64,000 nt of DNA from Caenimonas soli (GTDB lineage Bacteria > Pseudomonadota > Gammaproteobacteria > Burkholderiales > Burkholderiaceae_C), in contig NZ_JABJVV010000015.1 in assembly GCF_013155545.1 (NCBI RefSeq), positions 62,001-126,000 on the forward strand, given 5' to 3'. The translations under genes were made by a program, and so were the position numbers. Positions 48,694 through 59,205 of this stretch are shown piece after piece. The stretch's first letter is position 1. The number at the start of each line of letters is the position of its first letter. The notes beneath the pieces were generated by a model. That model did no database searches and had not been told where the DNA came from. It was given only the letters and a program-made list of their open reading frames with translations.

Positions 48694-50265
48694 CTAGACG
48701 GGCCCTTTCTGAAGCGCGTTGCCCAGTGTCCGCATCGGATATGCCTCGCGCAGCTGGCGCTTGAGGACCTTTCCGATGTCGCTGCGCGGCAAATCGCCGA
48801 CGTAGAGCAGATCGACGATCCGCTGCATTTTCCCCAGGCGCTCGTTCGCCCATTCAAGCAGCGCGCGGGGCTCCGGTGCATTCGCGCCTGCCACCACGAA
48901 GGCGACCGGCGATTCGCCCCACTTCTCTGAAGGGACGCCAACGACTGAGACATCGCCGACACTTGGATGTCTGCGCAGGACTGCTTCAATGTCGCTTGGA
49001 TAGATATTGAAGCCGCCGCTGATGATCATGTCCTTGCGGCGGTCAAGCAGCGTGAGGAACCCGTCTTCGTCAAACCTCCCCACGTCGCCAGTGCGGATGT
49101 AGCGGCGGCCTTCGTCGTCGTGCCATTCGGCCTCGGCCGTCTTCGCAGGCAGGTTGTGATAACCGATCATCATGGCCTGGGAGCGCCCGACCACCTCGCC
49201 GACCTTGCCGGGCTGGACTTCGCGGCACTCCTCGTCGATCAGTCGAATGTCATGGCCCGGTGCCGGCTTGCCGACCGTGTGCAGTTTGTCTGGGAACTTG
49301 TGCGCTTCCAGGTAGAAGCTTCCTCCACCTTCGGTCATGCCGTAGACCTCCAGCAAGCCACCCGGCCAGCGCTTCAGCACGTCGGCCTTGAGGGGGGCCG
49401 GGAACGGCGCGCTGGTGGAAAACTTTAGTCGGAACGATGAAAGATCGAATCGATCGAAATTCGGGTACGCCATCAGCCGCTGGTATTGCACCGGCACCAG
49501 CATTGCATGTGTCGCACGCACCTTTTCGGCCAGTTCCAAGTACGCAAGCGGATCGAAACGGCCTTCAGTGAACACGACCTCGGCGCCGAACGCAAGCGCG
49601 GAGAAGAAAGGCACCAGCGTTGTGTTCGAGTACAGCGCCGTTGCCAGCAACACGATGGAGTCAGGTCCGTAGCCGTAGGCGTGGCCACGCACCACATGCG
49701 CCCAACGCATGCTGTGCGGTTGGACAATACCCTTCGGAGTTCCGGTTGTGCCCGACGAATAGATGATGTTGAATGGCCACCCCGGCTGGACGACGATGCC
49801 CTTAGGTCGAGCGCCGTGCGGCAGAAGCCAATCCTGCAGCCGCTCCCCGCACGCAAGGCCGTCGAACGCGACGCGCGGTGGGTAAGATTCGAACGCCGGA
49901 ACGCTGTCGTCGACGAAGAATACGAGCGCTCCGCTGTCGGCCACCATCGCTGCGAGCTGGTCGGCCGTGGCGCCGGAAGGAAGCGGTGCGACGACGACTC
50001 CTGCGCGCAGCGCACCGATGAACACGGCGATATATTCGAGCGAATTCGCGCCACAGATTGCGATCGATTGCGTCGGCCGCACGGCGGCGTGCTGCAGCGT
50101 TGCTGCGACACGATCGACCATCGTGTCAAGCTGAGACCAAGTCACGGCGCGTGCGCCTTGACGGATGGCGACGGCCCCAGGCCGTGCACGGGCATGCTCG
50201 CGTACGAACGCTTCGAACGAGCGAAATGGACGCAGCCCAGCGGCTGGTTGTTCGCGGCCCAACAC
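48694..50265 (-). CDS. AMP-dependent acyl-CoA synthetase (class I adenylate-forming)
   Basis: 523 residues. AMP-binding motif IIYSSGTTGTPKGIVQPH, EVYGMTEGGG, then YIRTGDVGRFDEDGFLTLLDRRKDMIISGGFNIYPSDIE, and the catalytic Lys in RSDIGKVLKRQLRE. It activates a carboxylic acid with ATP and CoA; the acid is not evident from the sequence. Transcribed with the hydratase/dehydrogenase gene downstream, so it likely starts CoA-dependent breakdown of the same substrate. Confidence 0.92.
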   Translation of the reverse strand: MLGREQPAAGLRPFRSFEAFVREHARARPGAVAIRQGARAVTWSQLDTMVDRVAATLQHAAVRPTQSIAICGANSLEYIAVFIGALRAGVVVAPLPSGATADQLAAMVADSGALVFFVDDSVPAFESYPPRVAFDGLACGERLQDWLLPHGARPKGIVVQPGWPFNIIYSSGTTGTPKGIVQPHSMRWAHVVRGHAYGYGPDSIVLLATALYSNTTLVPFFSALAFGAEVVFTEGRFDPLAYLELAEKVRATHAMLVPVQYQRLMAYPNFDRFDLSSFRLKFSTSAPFPAPLKADVLKRWPGGLLEVYGMTEGGGSFYLEAHKFPDKLHTVGKPAPGHDIRLIDEECREVQPGKVGEVVGRSQAMMIGYHNLPAKTAEAEWHDDEGRRYIRTGDVGRFDEDGFLTLLDRRKDMIISGGFNIYPSDIEAVLRRHPSVGDVSVVGVPSEKWGESPVAFVVAGANAPEPRALLEWANERLGKMQRIVDLLYVGDLPRSDIGKVLKRQLREAYPMRTLGNALQKGPV

Positions 50266-50565
50266 GCCAGCTGTCGTATCGCGCCGCGCGCCTTCGGGCT
50301 CGAGCGCAGCCGGATGAGGCTTGCGCGTCTTGTTTGAAGAAGAGATGATGATATGTTCCCAAGCAGGGCACTGATCTCAGGTCGATGTGCCGACGAAATC
50401 CTACGTTTGGATGCGAGTTGGTTTTGGGCGATGCGAGCCCTCGCGCGGCGGGATTCCTGCGCATGAGTCGACAAATTCGACGCTTTTGCGCATCGAGCCT
50501 CACCTATGATGCTTTCGAGTGTGCCCGGTAGCGGCGCATCGCTCTTCGAAGGAGAAATTTCCGAG
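50266..50565. other. Intergenic region between divergent genes
   Basis: 300 bases between the ligase (minus) and the small open frame before the class II aldolase (plus). It must carry promoters in both directions. No convincing gene and no unambiguous promoter pair seen. Confidence 0.4.
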
Positions 50566-50676
50566 ATGGCCCCACTCCCGATCACCGGTGCGACGCGCGC
50601 TAAAGAATGTTCGGCCGGCATCTGGCGCATTGCCGAGCTACCTGCGTTGCCCAACGGCAATTGGATCGCGTCATGA
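50566..50676 (+). CDS. 36-residue open frame coupled to the class II aldolase gene
   Basis: ATG at 50566 preceded by GAAGGAG 12 bases upstream. The peptide (MAPLPITGATRAKECSAGIW, 36 residues in all) ends in TGA overlapping the ATG of the next gene (ATGA). A strong ribosome-binding site and the overlap suggest translation and coupling. It could be a leader or the truncated start of another protein; no family recognised. Confidence 0.35.
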   Translation: MAPLPITGATRAKECSAGIWRIAELPALPNGNWIAS

Positions 50677-51458
50677 CCCATGACGAACCAACTCAATTCG
50701 TACCGGCGGACATGGCTGCAGAGGACTGGAAGATTCGGTGCGACCTCGCTGCCCTGTATCGGCTGGTCGCGCACTACCGGATGACGGACCTGATCTATAC
50801 GCACATCAGTGCGCGTGTACCGGGCCCGGAGCACCACTTCCTGATCAACCAGTACGGGGTGATGTTTCATGAAATGCGAGCATCCGATCTGGTCAAGATC
50901 GACCTCGATGGCAACATCATTCCCGAGCGCCACCACGAGAACATGCCCGCACGCAAGGTAAATGCGGCGGGGTTTTGCATCCACTCTGCGATCCACATGG
51001 CGCGCCCCGACGTGACGTGTGTGGTCCACACGCATACGGCGGCCGGCATCGCGGTTAGTGCGCAGAAGCGCGGCCTGCTACCCGTGAGCCAGCACGCATT
51101 GCGCTTTTATGATCGCCTGTCGTATCACGGCTATGAGGGCATTGCGACAAACCTCGACGAACGCGAACGGCTGGTGCGCGACTTAGGAGACAACCGCCAC
51201 ATGATCCTCCGCAATCATGGCCTGCTGGTATGCGGTCGCACGATTCCGGAAGCCTTTGCCGACATTTACTACCTGGAACGCGCGTGCCAGATACAAGTTG
51301 CCGCGGGCGAACACGAACTGACCCTCCCGCCGGAGGAGGTGTGTCGGCTAACTGTGGAACAGTTCAAGGATGGCACGCTAGAGCGCAGCCAAATGGGGTG
51401 GGAGGCCGCGCTGGGGGAACTTGAAGAGAACAGGTGCCGGAGTTCCTACGCGACCTGA
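50673..51458 (+). CDS. Class II aldolase/adducin family protein
   Basis: 261 residues from the ATG at 50673. The aldolase II domain shows RCDLAALYRLVAHYRMTDLIYTHISARVPG, HFLINQYGVMFHEMRASDLVKID, the Zn-binding HxH in VVHTHTAAG and a later His in LRNHGLLVCG. Members cleave or epimerise sugar phosphates or act on hydroxy acids; many in Burkholderiales catabolic clusters have no assigned substrate. It is divergent from the acyl-CoA ligase operon. Confidence 0.88.
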   Translation: MTHDEPTQFVPADMAAEDWKIRCDLAALYRLVAHYRMTDLIYTHISARVPGPEHHFLINQYGVMFHEMRASDLVKIDLDGNIIPERHHENMPARKVNAAGFCIHSAIHMARPDVTCVVHTHTAAGIAVSAQKRGLLPVSQHALRFYDRLSYHGYEGIATNLDERERLVRDLGDNRHMILRNHGLLVCGRTIPEAFADIYYLERACQIQVAAGEHELTLPPEEVCRLTVEQFKDGTLERSQMGWEAALGELEENRCRSSYAT

Positions 51459-51825
51459 CGGTGGCGAAGGTGATAAAAACCTAGTGATGCGGCCTCGCGC
51501 TTTATCCGGGTCGCGAGTCGAAAGCGATTGGCGGGGCTGATAAGTCCGTGTGATCCGACGAAAGTGCGGCCGAAGCAGGTACTCGTGGCGGATCTCCAGG
51601 CCGCAGGGTCATCAGCTGTGGGGTGAGCGGCATTCCGATCTGTGTTTCGATCGCAGTCGCCTAGGTCCCCCAAACATGCCGCGATATTGCCTCAGCGCGA
51701 AGCGATCTCGTTCCAAGGTAGTTTCGTCCACACGCGAGCCCCGCGCGCTCGCGCTGCGCGTGTGCCTTTCGTTCCAGGTCGCCGGCGCTCAGTACGCCGC
51801 CGCTGTCGTCGGGCTTCGCTTCAGC

Positions 51826-52376
51826 CACTTGACAGGGCGAGCGCCTCCTGCCGGAACGCGCTGCGCGTGCCGAGCCCTATCAGCAGGCCCCGGTGCACCT
51901 GCTTGCCCTCGCTGTGCGCCACACGCATCTTGCCCTGCGCGACGCGACTGGTCGCGAAGTCCAGGATGAAAGGCCCGCGGCCTTTTAATGGAATTCTGCA
52001 GCAGAACGGGTTGGTGCCGAAGCGGCCGTCGCCGCCGCCCCACGGCGCCACACTCGCGTGACAGCACGTTCACGAAATGAATCGAAATGAGCCCCTGCGA
52101 CACGGCCATTTCGGCGAAGTTCCCAATGCGACCGAGGGGTGCGCATGCGCGAGCGCGAAGATGCAGCTGCCGGTTTCGCTGGCGCGCGCCATAGCGAGCC
52201 CCATTGCCCACACGCCCATCACCTGCCCGATGCCCGTCCATCGCGACAAGCGAGGCCGCGTCGAGCGTGACCTTCATCGAGGTGTTCGGTTTCAGCCCGC
52301 CTTTGAGCGCCGCCTCGACGTAGCGCGGATCATGTCCACGCCGTGCGAGTCGTGGCCGCTCAGGTTGGCAGGGCAC
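51826..52376 (-). pseudogene. Ldh_2-family (malate/L-lactate/sulfolactate) dehydrogenase remnant
   Basis: One frame reads GHDPRYVEAALKGGLKPNTS, KVTLDAASLVAMDG, LGRIGNFAEMAVSQGLISIHFVNVLSREC; the next frame continues APWGGGDGRFGTNPFC, PFILDFATSRVAQGKMRVA and EGKQVHRGLLI. These are consecutive conserved blocks of Ldh_2 NAD(P)-dependent 2-hydroxyacid dehydrogenases. Frame changes occur near 52210 and 52050; both termini are lost. Confidence 0.85.
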
Positions 52377-52490
52377 CAGGTTGTCGGCACCCTGCTTGGC
52401 TTCTTCTGCCCTGCTAGCGGCCCGCGCGCAGGATCGCTGCGCTCCTTTTGCGCAGCTTATTGATTTGGAGGACTTTTCGACATTTCCTTT

Positions 52491-52790
52491 TTACATCATG
52501 CGCAAACTTGCCTCTGCACAAATTCGTTTTCGCCGTAGCCATGCTGTTCGCTCTTGGTCATTTTGGCCACAGATGGCAAGCACCAGGTGGAAGATGCGCT
52601 CGCCCATCTCCTGCATCGCCGCAGGTGGCGTGCATGTCTTCCTCCTGCCGCTGCGAGAGGGCCGTGTTGGTCGAGAACTTGAGCGACGGCGTGGGCGCGC
52701 AGCCGTAGCGGTGCCGCGGCCGTCCGTGAAGCAGATCATGGAGGGGCCACCGGCCACCGGCCACGGGGACGGCCCGCATTTTGCTGCCCG
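52491..52790 (-). pseudogene. C-terminal remnant of a UxaA/GarD-type dehydratase
   Basis: Two minus-strand frames carry pieces: CFTDGRGTATAA and MQEMGERIFHLVLAICG in one, GCAPTPSLKFSTNTALSQRQEEDMHATCGD in the other. They match the last 80 residues of altronate/galactarate dehydratases of the P-x-P-S-L-K subtype, different from the intact gene just upstream at 52813-54363. Frame-shifted and lacking the front part. Confidence 0.65.
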
Positions 52791-52812
52791 ATGGGAGAGG
52801 TCATGTGTCGGT

Positions 52813-54363
52813 TCAGGTCACCGGAGCCGGGTTGAACAGTACCAATGCATTGTGGAGTTGCCAGTGCTCGGCCCACGTGTGCTTGCGGCCGCTCGCGACG
52901 TCGAGCATCAGGCGGAACAGTTCCCAGCCGACTTCTTCTATCGTCTTCGTTCCGTCCGCGATCTGGCCAGCGTTGACGTCGATGAGATCGCTCCAGCGGT
53001 TCGCGAGTTCGGTGCGAGTCGCGACTTTTATCACCGGCGCTTCCGCCAAGCCGTACGGCGTGCCTCGCCCGGTGGTGAACACATGCAGGTTCATGCCGGC
53101 CGCGAGCTGCAGCGTGCCGCAGATGAAATCGCTGGCGGGTGTCGCCGCGTAGATCAGGCCGCGCTGGCCATTCAACCTGTCGCCGGGCTTGACGACGCCG
53201 GAGATCGGCGCGCTGCCTGACTTCACTATGGAGCCCATCGCTTTCTCGACGATGTTGGCGAGGCCGCCCTCCTTGTTACCCGGCGTGGTGTTCGCGCTGC
53301 GGTCGACGCTGCCGCGCTTCAGGTACTGGTCGTACCAGGCCATCTCGTCGATGATCGCCTGCGCAACGTCGCCGTTCACTGCGCGCGACGTGAGCTGGTC
53401 CACCGCATCGCGCACTTCCGTCGTCTCGGAGAACATCACCGTCGCGCCGGCCCGCACGAGCAGGTCGGTGCAGTAACCCACAGCCGGGTTCGCGGTAACG
53501 CCGGAAAATGCGTCGCTGCCGCCGCATTGCACGCCGACGACCAGCTCGCTGGCTGGGACGGTCACGCGCTTGCGCGCGTTCAGTCGCTCGAGGTGCGGGA
53601 TCGCCTGCTGCACGACTGAATCGATCATCGACTGGAAGCTCGTGTGCTTGTGATCTTGCAGGACGACGACGTCGAGTTTCCTTTCGGTCGCGACCGGCAC
53701 TGGGAAGGACCCTGCAGGCATCAAGCGGTCCGGCTGCAGCTTCTCGCAACCGAGGCTGATCACCATCACTTCGCCGCCGAAATTCGGGTTGAGCGAGATG
53801 TTGCGCAGCGTGCGGATCGGGATCTCGGCGCCTGGTGCGTCGATCGCCACTCCGCAGCCATAGCCGTGTTCGAGCACGACCACGCCATCGACGTTTGGAA
53901 ATCGCGGAAGCAGTTCCCGCCGAATGCGTTCGACCGCGACGCGTGCGACGCCGGCGACGCATTGCACGGTCTGGGTGATGGCGAGCAGGTTGCGCGTGCC
54001 GACCGACCCGTCTGCACTGCGATAGCCTTCGAAGGTGTAGCGCTCGATCGGCTCGACGGCGCGCGGCGCAAAATTCGGCTTGGGCAGGTCGTCGAGCGGC
54101 CGTGCGTCGGGCATGCGAAGCAGCCGTTCGTGCACCCAGCTGCCGGCGGGGATGTCGCGGAGCGCGTAGCCGATCGTGACGTTGTAGCGCACTACTGCCT
54201 CGCCGTCCTTCAGGTCGCGCAGGGCGATCTTGTGCCCTTGAGGGACGCGGTCGCGCACGACGAGGCCGTCCGCGAACTTCGCGCCCGAATCGAGACCGGC
54301 ATCGTTCACAACGATGGCGACGTTGTCGGCCTTGTGCATACGGATGCGGCGGGGTTCGGTCAT
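52813..54363 (-). CDS. garD: GarD-like galactarate/altronate dehydratase (UxaA family)
   Basis: 516 residues. An N-terminal SAF-type domain ([18 protein letters not shown] to [11 protein letters not shown]) precedes the dehydratase domain: [68 protein letters not shown]. The C-terminus [28 protein letters not shown] and [13 protein letters not shown] matches GarD as I recall it. GarD dehydrates D-galactarate to 5-keto-4-deoxyglucarate. No garL/garR partners are nearby, so the real substrate here may be another hydroxy acid. Confidence 0.88.
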   Translation of the reverse strand: MTEPRRIRMHKADNVAIVVNDAGLDSGAKFADGLVVRDRVPQGHKIALRDLKDGEAVVRYNVTIGYALRDIPAGSWVHERLLRMPDARPLDDLPKPNFAPRAVEPIERYTFEGYRSADGSVGTRNLLAITQTVQCVAGVARVAVERIRRELLPRFPNVDGVVVLEHGYGCGVAIDAPGAEIPIRTLRNISLNPNFGGEVMVISLGCEKLQPDRLMPAGSFPVPVATERKLDVVVLQDHKHTSFQSMIDSVVQQAIPHLERLNARKRVTVPASELVVGVQCGGSDAFSGVTANPAVGYCTDLLVRAGATVMFSETTEVRDAVDQLTSRAVNGDVAQAIIDEMAWYDQYLKRGSVDRSANTTPGNKEGGLANIVEKAMGSIVKSGSAPISGVVKPGDRLNGQRGLIYAATPASDFICGTLQLAAGMNLHVFTTGRGTPYGLAEAPVIKVATRTELANRWSDLIDVNAGQIADGTKTIEEVGWELFRLMLDVASGRKHTWAEHWQLHNALVLFNPAPVT

Positions 54364-54580
54364 GGTCGGGCAGTTGGACGTTGGTCAATCAGCAGTGATC
54401 TTGCGTGTTTCGAGCATTGTTCCAGCGGGTGAACTTGCTGATCTAGAGCTGCACAAACTGCTCCGGAGTGTTGCCCACGACCTCGAAGGCAGATATCGAG
54501 CAACTCGGGCTTGACGAGAAATCGCTCAGCGCCGACACCACTGCGGCATACAGTTTCGCGGTCCTACTCTCCCCATGCGA

Positions 54581-55975
54581 TTAGAGCTGATTCATTACCT
54601 GCTCGGTCGCCTCGGCCGCGATGCCTACCATCTCGTCGACTTCCGCCACGCTCATTGTGAGCGGAGGTGAAAAGCCGAGAATATCGCCGTGCGGCATGGC
54701 GCGCGCAAGCAGGCCGCGATCCCGGCAGGCTTGTGAGATGCGTGCTCCAACCTTAAGGGCTGGATCGAAGCGCGTTTTGGTCTTCGGGTCCGTCATGAAC
54801 TCGACGGCCGCCATCATGCCTACCCCGCGCACTTCACCCACGATCGGGCAGCTGCCAAACGCCTGGGCCAGCCCCCGCTGGAAGTGCGCTCCGGTGCGTT
54901 TAGCCTGCCCCGGGATGTCCTCGCGCTCGACAATGTCGAGAACCGCATTGGCGGCTGCGACACCGAGCGTATGGCCCGAGTAGGTGTAGCCATGTGAGAA
55001 CGCACCGACAGTCTCGGCGCCGTTTTCCATCACCTGGTAGACGCGCTCGCTCACCATGGACGCCGACAGCGGCACGTACGCCGAGGTCAGCCCCTTGGCC
55101 AACGTGATCAGGTCCGGCTCAATCCCGTACATGTCGCAGCCGAACATCGCGCCCGTTCGGCCAAAGCCGGTGATCACTTCGTCGGCGATGAGCAACACAT
55201 CGTGCTTCAGCAGCACCTTCTGGATTGCCGCCCAGTAGCCCTTCGGCGGAGGCGTGATCCCGCCGGTGCCCATCACGGGCTCGGCGATAAACGCGCCCAC
55301 TGTGTCCGGGCCTTCTCGCGTGATGAGCTCGTCGAGTTCGCGCGCGCGGCGCATGGAGAACTGCTCTTCCGTTTCACCCTCGGTGGCGCCCCAATAGTGG
55401 TGAGCCACTCCTGTGTGCAGGACGCCGGCCACTGGGAGGTCCATGTAGGCATGATAGAAGCTCATGCCAGTGAGCGACCCCGAGACGATGGAGCAGCCGT
55501 GATAGCCGCGATCGCGGGCGATGATCTTTTTCTTCTGAGGTTTGCCGCGCAGGTTGTTGTAGTACCACACCAGCTTGACGTTCGTTTCGTTGGCGTCGGA
55601 TCCAGAGAGACCATAGAACACCTTGCTCATCCTGCCCGGCGCCATCGCGACCAGCCGGTGCGATAGGCGCGCGAGTTGCTCGGTGGTCTGGCCAGCGTAG
55701 CTGTGTGCAAAGGCGAGCTTGTGCGCCTGCCTAGATATCGCTTCGGCCACTTCAGTGCGGCCGTAGCCGATGTTCACACAGTACAGGCCTGCAAACCCGT
55801 CGAGGTATTCGCGACCAGCCGCGTCGCGGATGCGCGATCCCTTGCCACTATCAACGACGGTGGACTCGGCCTGACCGTGCGCATACGCGAACAGGTTCAC
55901 GAACGGATGCAGCACGCTTTCTCGATCGCGTGCAATGACTTCATCCAAGGGATTGGCGCGGGGAACTGCGGACAT
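54581..55975 (-). CDS. Class III (omega) aminotransferase
   Basis: 464 residues from the ATG at 55975; the open frame begins at 56110 but the first 45 residues look non-coding. PLP fold type I: FYGLSGSDANETNVKLVWYYNN, DRGYHGCSIVSGSLTG, EPVMGTGGITPPPKGYW, LLIADEVITGFGRTG, and the PLP lysine in ITLAKGLTSAYVPLSA. Such enzymes transfer amino groups from beta-alanine, GABA, diamines or related compounds to pyruvate or oxoglutarate. Its strand matches the garD-like gene downstream (217 bases apart), possibly one transcript. Confidence 0.92.
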   Translation of the reverse strand: MSAVPRANPLDEVIARDRESVLHPFVNLFAYAHGQAESTVVDSGKGSRIRDAAGREYLDGFAGLYCVNIGYGRTEVAEAISRQAHKLAFAHSYAGQTTEQLARLSHRLVAMAPGRMSKVFYGLSGSDANETNVKLVWYYNNLRGKPQKKKIIARDRGYHGCSIVSGSLTGMSFYHAYMDLPVAGVLHTGVAHHYWGATEGETEEQFSMRRARELDELITREGPDTVGAFIAEPVMGTGGITPPPKGYWAAIQKVLLKHDVLLIADEVITGFGRTGAMFGCDMYGIEPDLITLAKGLTSAYVPLSASMVSERVYQVMENGAETVGAFSHGYTYSGHTLGVAAANAVLDIVEREDIPGQAKRTGAHFQRGLAQAFGSCPIVGEVRGVGMMAAVEFMTDPKTKTRFDPALKVGARISQACRDRGLLARAMPHGDILGFSPPLTMSVAEVDEMVGIAAEATEQVMNQL

Positions 55976-56524
55976 ACTTTTCTCGACTTTCTTGAGTGCC
56001 GGTGCGATGTCGAGGATTCTTGCGGAGGGCGTCCCTCGGCTTACCGCAAAAAAAGCTGGAGTTCCTCCGTTATTCTGCGTTGATCCCGAGTTGGCGCAGA
56101 TTTTGCGCAAGTCGCCGCCTCATGATTCTGACGCGGCAAAAACACGCGCAAATCTGAGGTTTCGCGCTCGTTTTAGGCGTCGCCGGCCGCGACTAAGCTG
56201 CGAACGGTTTAGCACGCTTTGCATAGGCCCTAGATGCTAGAACGCAACCAAGTCGGCGAGCAGTTGCTGATGCAGTTCGCCAAGAAGGCAGCTGTCCGCT
56301 GTTGTGCTCCCATGCTTCTGCGCAGTGTGCTTCCGCGGTCGCGCGTCGGCATGAGCGCGGGGAAGACGCCAGCTCGCGATCCTGGAAGTCCGGTAGACTG
56401 GACGCACGTCGACACGTGATTCCACCTAACCGACGGGGAATCCGGGCCATGTTTGTCGAGGTTGCGAGCATTGTCAGGATGACGCGCTCGTCAAGGTGGC
56501 GAGCCAGTCCTGCCGCTTTCGCAG

Positions 56525-56870
56525 GTGATGTTTGTGTGCGCGGCGTTTCCGCAACGGCCTTACTACTTTCCTGGTGGGTGGTGGTCCGAGTGCGGTTTCG
56601 TGCTGCTCATGAGTGGTCGCGTGCTCCTGAAAACGGGGCTCGACGCCCGTCGCCCATTCCCTACCTCCTCGGGCTCGTGTCGCCGCTCCGCCAACGCGAT
56701 CGCCATCTACATGGCAACTCCCTTGGTCGCCACGCTGCTTGCGGTCATCGCATTCCGGGAGCGTGTGAGTGCGGTCCGGTGGCTGGCGACCGCTGGCGGA
56801 TTCACGAGCGTTATGCTCATCGTCCAACCCGCAACTGACGATTTCAATGGTGGTCACTGCTCGCCACTCC
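56525..56870 (+). pseudogene. EamA/DMT-family transporter remnant
   Basis: The plus frame reads ANAIAIYMATPLVATLLAVIAF, RERVSAVRWLATAGGFTSVMLIVQP, a typical middle block of drug/metabolite (EamA) transporters, two membrane helices with the family's RE/W signature. Upstream (GRVLLKTG) and downstream parts are only weakly similar and shifted. No start or second EamA repeat is intact. The rest of 55976-57324 shows no intact gene. Confidence 0.7.
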
Positions 56871-57324
56871 TGCACGGATTCCCAGGCGCCTGCACAGGCC
56901 GTCATGAAGCGATCGTGATTAACGCGAGAACGAGGGAAGGAATTTCCCTGCTCACCAAACGCGTGATGATGCCCCGCCACGCCGAGAGAACCGCGCTGAC
57001 AAGGAGCCCCCTCGGCCTCAGGCAGATTGCCCTGCTCGCGTGCGCAAGCGTGGTCGTTTCGTGTGTTTCTTTGCGGGCAGGAACGCTATGCAGTCGTAGA
57101 TCTGTTCCCGCGCACCAGTGCGACGCAGCGATCAAGGTCAGCACCATGCCGCTGACTGCCAGGGCATTCGGCACGTCACGCCAGTTCGCGAAGCTAAGAA
57201 TCGCAGAAAAGGAGTCGGCGATTCCCTCGGTGTTTAGCAGACTACATGCTGCTTTCCGCAAATAGGGCGACCGGGACAATAAGACGGTCGTCGACCGAAC
57301 TGTTCGAGTCTTTCGTTCGCAGGC

Positions 57325-58194
57325 TCAGTTCTGAAGCCGTATCAACCCTTCCTGGGCGGTGGAAGCAATCAGCCTGCCGTCTTGTGTGAAAAACTGGCCT
57401 CGTGCAAGGCCGCGAGCGCCGCTGGCCGAGGGACCATCCATGACGTGCAGGAGCCACTCGTCCATTCGGAACGGGCGGTGGAACCAAATGACGTGATCCA
57501 GGCTGGTGGACTGCAAGCCGGGCGTATTCCAGGTCAGTCCGTGCGGCAGCATCGCCGCCGATAGCAGGTGCATGTCGGACACATAGGCGAGGAGGTACCG
57601 GTGTAGGGCCGGGCGGTTCGGGAGGGAGCAGGCGCTGCGGTACCAGACGCTGCGCAGCGGCGGCTTGGATACAGGGTTCAGGATGTCGGCGGGATCCACT
57701 GGACGGATTTCAAACACACGTTCGAAGGTTAGCTGCTCGCGAGCCGCCGCCGGCATGGTGTCCATGTACTTGCGAGCGATCTCTGCTTGAGAGAGGAGAC
57801 CCTCAGGGCCCGATGTTTGCGGCTTGACCTCCTGATGCTCGACCCCAGGCTCCTCACGCTGGAACGAGGCCGTCATCGTGAAGACGGCACGGCCATCCTG
57901 CATTGCGTCGACGCGGCGACTGGCAAAGCTTTTGCCGTCGCGCAGCCGCTCCACTTGGTAAGTGATCGCCTTGTGGACATCACATGGACGCAGGAAGTAC
58001 CCGTGAACCGAATGCGCGTCCCGACCCTCCTGAATCGTCTGCTCGGCAGCTGCGAGCGACTGGGCCACAAGCTGTCCACCGAAAGCGTATCCCCATTTCA
58101 AGTCCAGACTGCGTCCGCGGAAGCGATCTGACTCGATTCGCTCAGGCTCAATCACGTCAAGCACGTCTCTCAACGACACTGCGTCACTTCGCAT
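57325..58194 (-). CDS. tesB: Acyl-CoA thioesterase II
   Basis: 289 residues, the standard TesB length: two hot-dog domains. FRGRSLDLKWGYAFGGQLVAQSL and HSVHGYFLRPCD mark the first, YVSDMHLLSAAMLPHG, QSTSLDHVIWFHRPFRMDEWLLHVM and GRGQ-like RGLARGQFFTQDGRLIASTAQEGLIR mark the second, with the Asp and Gln of the active site in place. It hydrolyses acyl-CoA to free acid and CoA, probably relieving CoA trapping during the catabolism encoded around it. Confidence 0.93.
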   Translation of the reverse strand: MRSDAVSLRDVLDVIEPERIESDRFRGRSLDLKWGYAFGGQLVAQSLAAAEQTIQEGRDAHSVHGYFLRPCDVHKAITYQVERLRDGKSFASRRVDAMQDGRAVFTMTASFQREEPGVEHQEVKPQTSGPEGLLSQAEIARKYMDTMPAAAREQLTFERVFEIRPVDPADILNPVSKPPLRSVWYRSACSLPNRPALHRYLLAYVSDMHLLSAAMLPHGLTWNTPGLQSTSLDHVIWFHRPFRMDEWLLHVMDGPSASGARGLARGQFFTQDGRLIASTAQEGLIRLQN

Positions 58195-58443
58195 GCCAAC
58201 CAGCCCTTTCGTTCCTGGGTCGCCATTCCGTCGTGGTTGAATGCGCTCGGGCGGGCGAAGCGCTGGCGTCCGGTTCAGAGCGTAGAAATCTCACGTCGAC
58301 ATAATGGCGGGTGGGCGGCGTCCAATCCGGTGCGGCCGATGCCATTCCAACGGCAGCGCGGTGTCGATTGATGTGAATTCCGTGTGTACCCAAGAATGTT
58401 TTCACTTTGTTGCCTCAGCCCCTAGCGTTGCAGCAGGCTTTCA

Positions 58444-59205
58444 CTAGGAGGTGACCGGAACACACGCGCCGTTGACGCCAGAGGCAAGAGGGCTCGCAAG
58501 AAAGCCAACGGTTGCTGCGACCTCACGAACGTCCACGAAGCGATTACTCGGCTGAGCGGCCCGAAAACGCGCAAGAACCTCGTCGGTGTTTACGCCCATG
58601 GTTGCGGCCTGAACCTCAAGTTGGCCACGCATCATCGCGGTATCCAACCAGCCCGGTGCGACCGCGTTAACCGTCAGGCCATACGGAGCGCCCTCCAATG
58701 CGGCCGTCCGGACGAGACCGAGCACTCCGTGCTTTGCCGCGGTATATGCAGCTTTCTCCCGAGCCCCGCCGAAGCTTGCGGTGGATGCGGTCACCACAAC
58801 GCGCCCACCGGGTGATTTCGTCAAAGCGGGCCATGCCGCCTTGATGGCGAAGAATGGTCCATTCAGCATCACGTCAAGGAGGCGACTCCATTCGGCATCC
58901 GGAAACTGATCGATCGGGGCGACGAACTGACATCCGGCATTCAACACAAGGATGTCGAGACGTCCAGCGGCTGCAAGAACATGGCTGATCATGTCCCGAT
59001 TCCCGCTCGAAGTGGCAAGGTCCGCGTGGAAGAGACCGTCACCGCCTATGTCCACGCCATGTACGTCCGCACCGCGTTCGCGCAGTTCGGCCACGATAGC
59101 TTTTCCAAGCCCTCCTGCCGCTCCCGTTACCAATGCGACGCGCCCCTTCAAGGAGCTTCCTCCCGCAGATTGCGGTTCGCCGCTCTTGTCATCCAACTTG
59201 GTCAT
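58444..59205 (-). CDS. Short-chain dehydrogenase/reductase
   Basis: 253 residues from the ATG at 59205, with GGAG upstream; an earlier ATG at 59223 is less well placed. NAD-binding VTGAAGGLGKAI, LVLNAGCQ, catalytic Ser in VVTASTAS and Tyr-Lys in YTAAKHG. VNAVAPGWLDTAMM and the end NGACVPVTS fit SDRs close to 3-hydroxyacyl or hydroxybutyrate dehydrogenases. Same strand as the BKACE gene upstream (128-base gap), so both are probably used in one pathway. Confidence 0.9.
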   Translation of the reverse strand: MTKLDDKSGEPQSAGGSSLKGRVALVTGAAGGLGKAIVAELRERGADVHGVDIGGDGLFHADLATSSGNRDMISHVLAAAGRLDILVLNAGCQFVAPIDQFPDAEWSRLLDVMLNGPFFAIKAAWPALTKSPGGRVVVTASTASFGGAREKAAYTAAKHGVLGLVRTAALEGAPYGLTVNAVAPGWLDTAMMRGQLEVQAATMGVNTDEVLARFRAAQPSNRFVDVREVAATVGFLASPLASGVNGACVPVTS

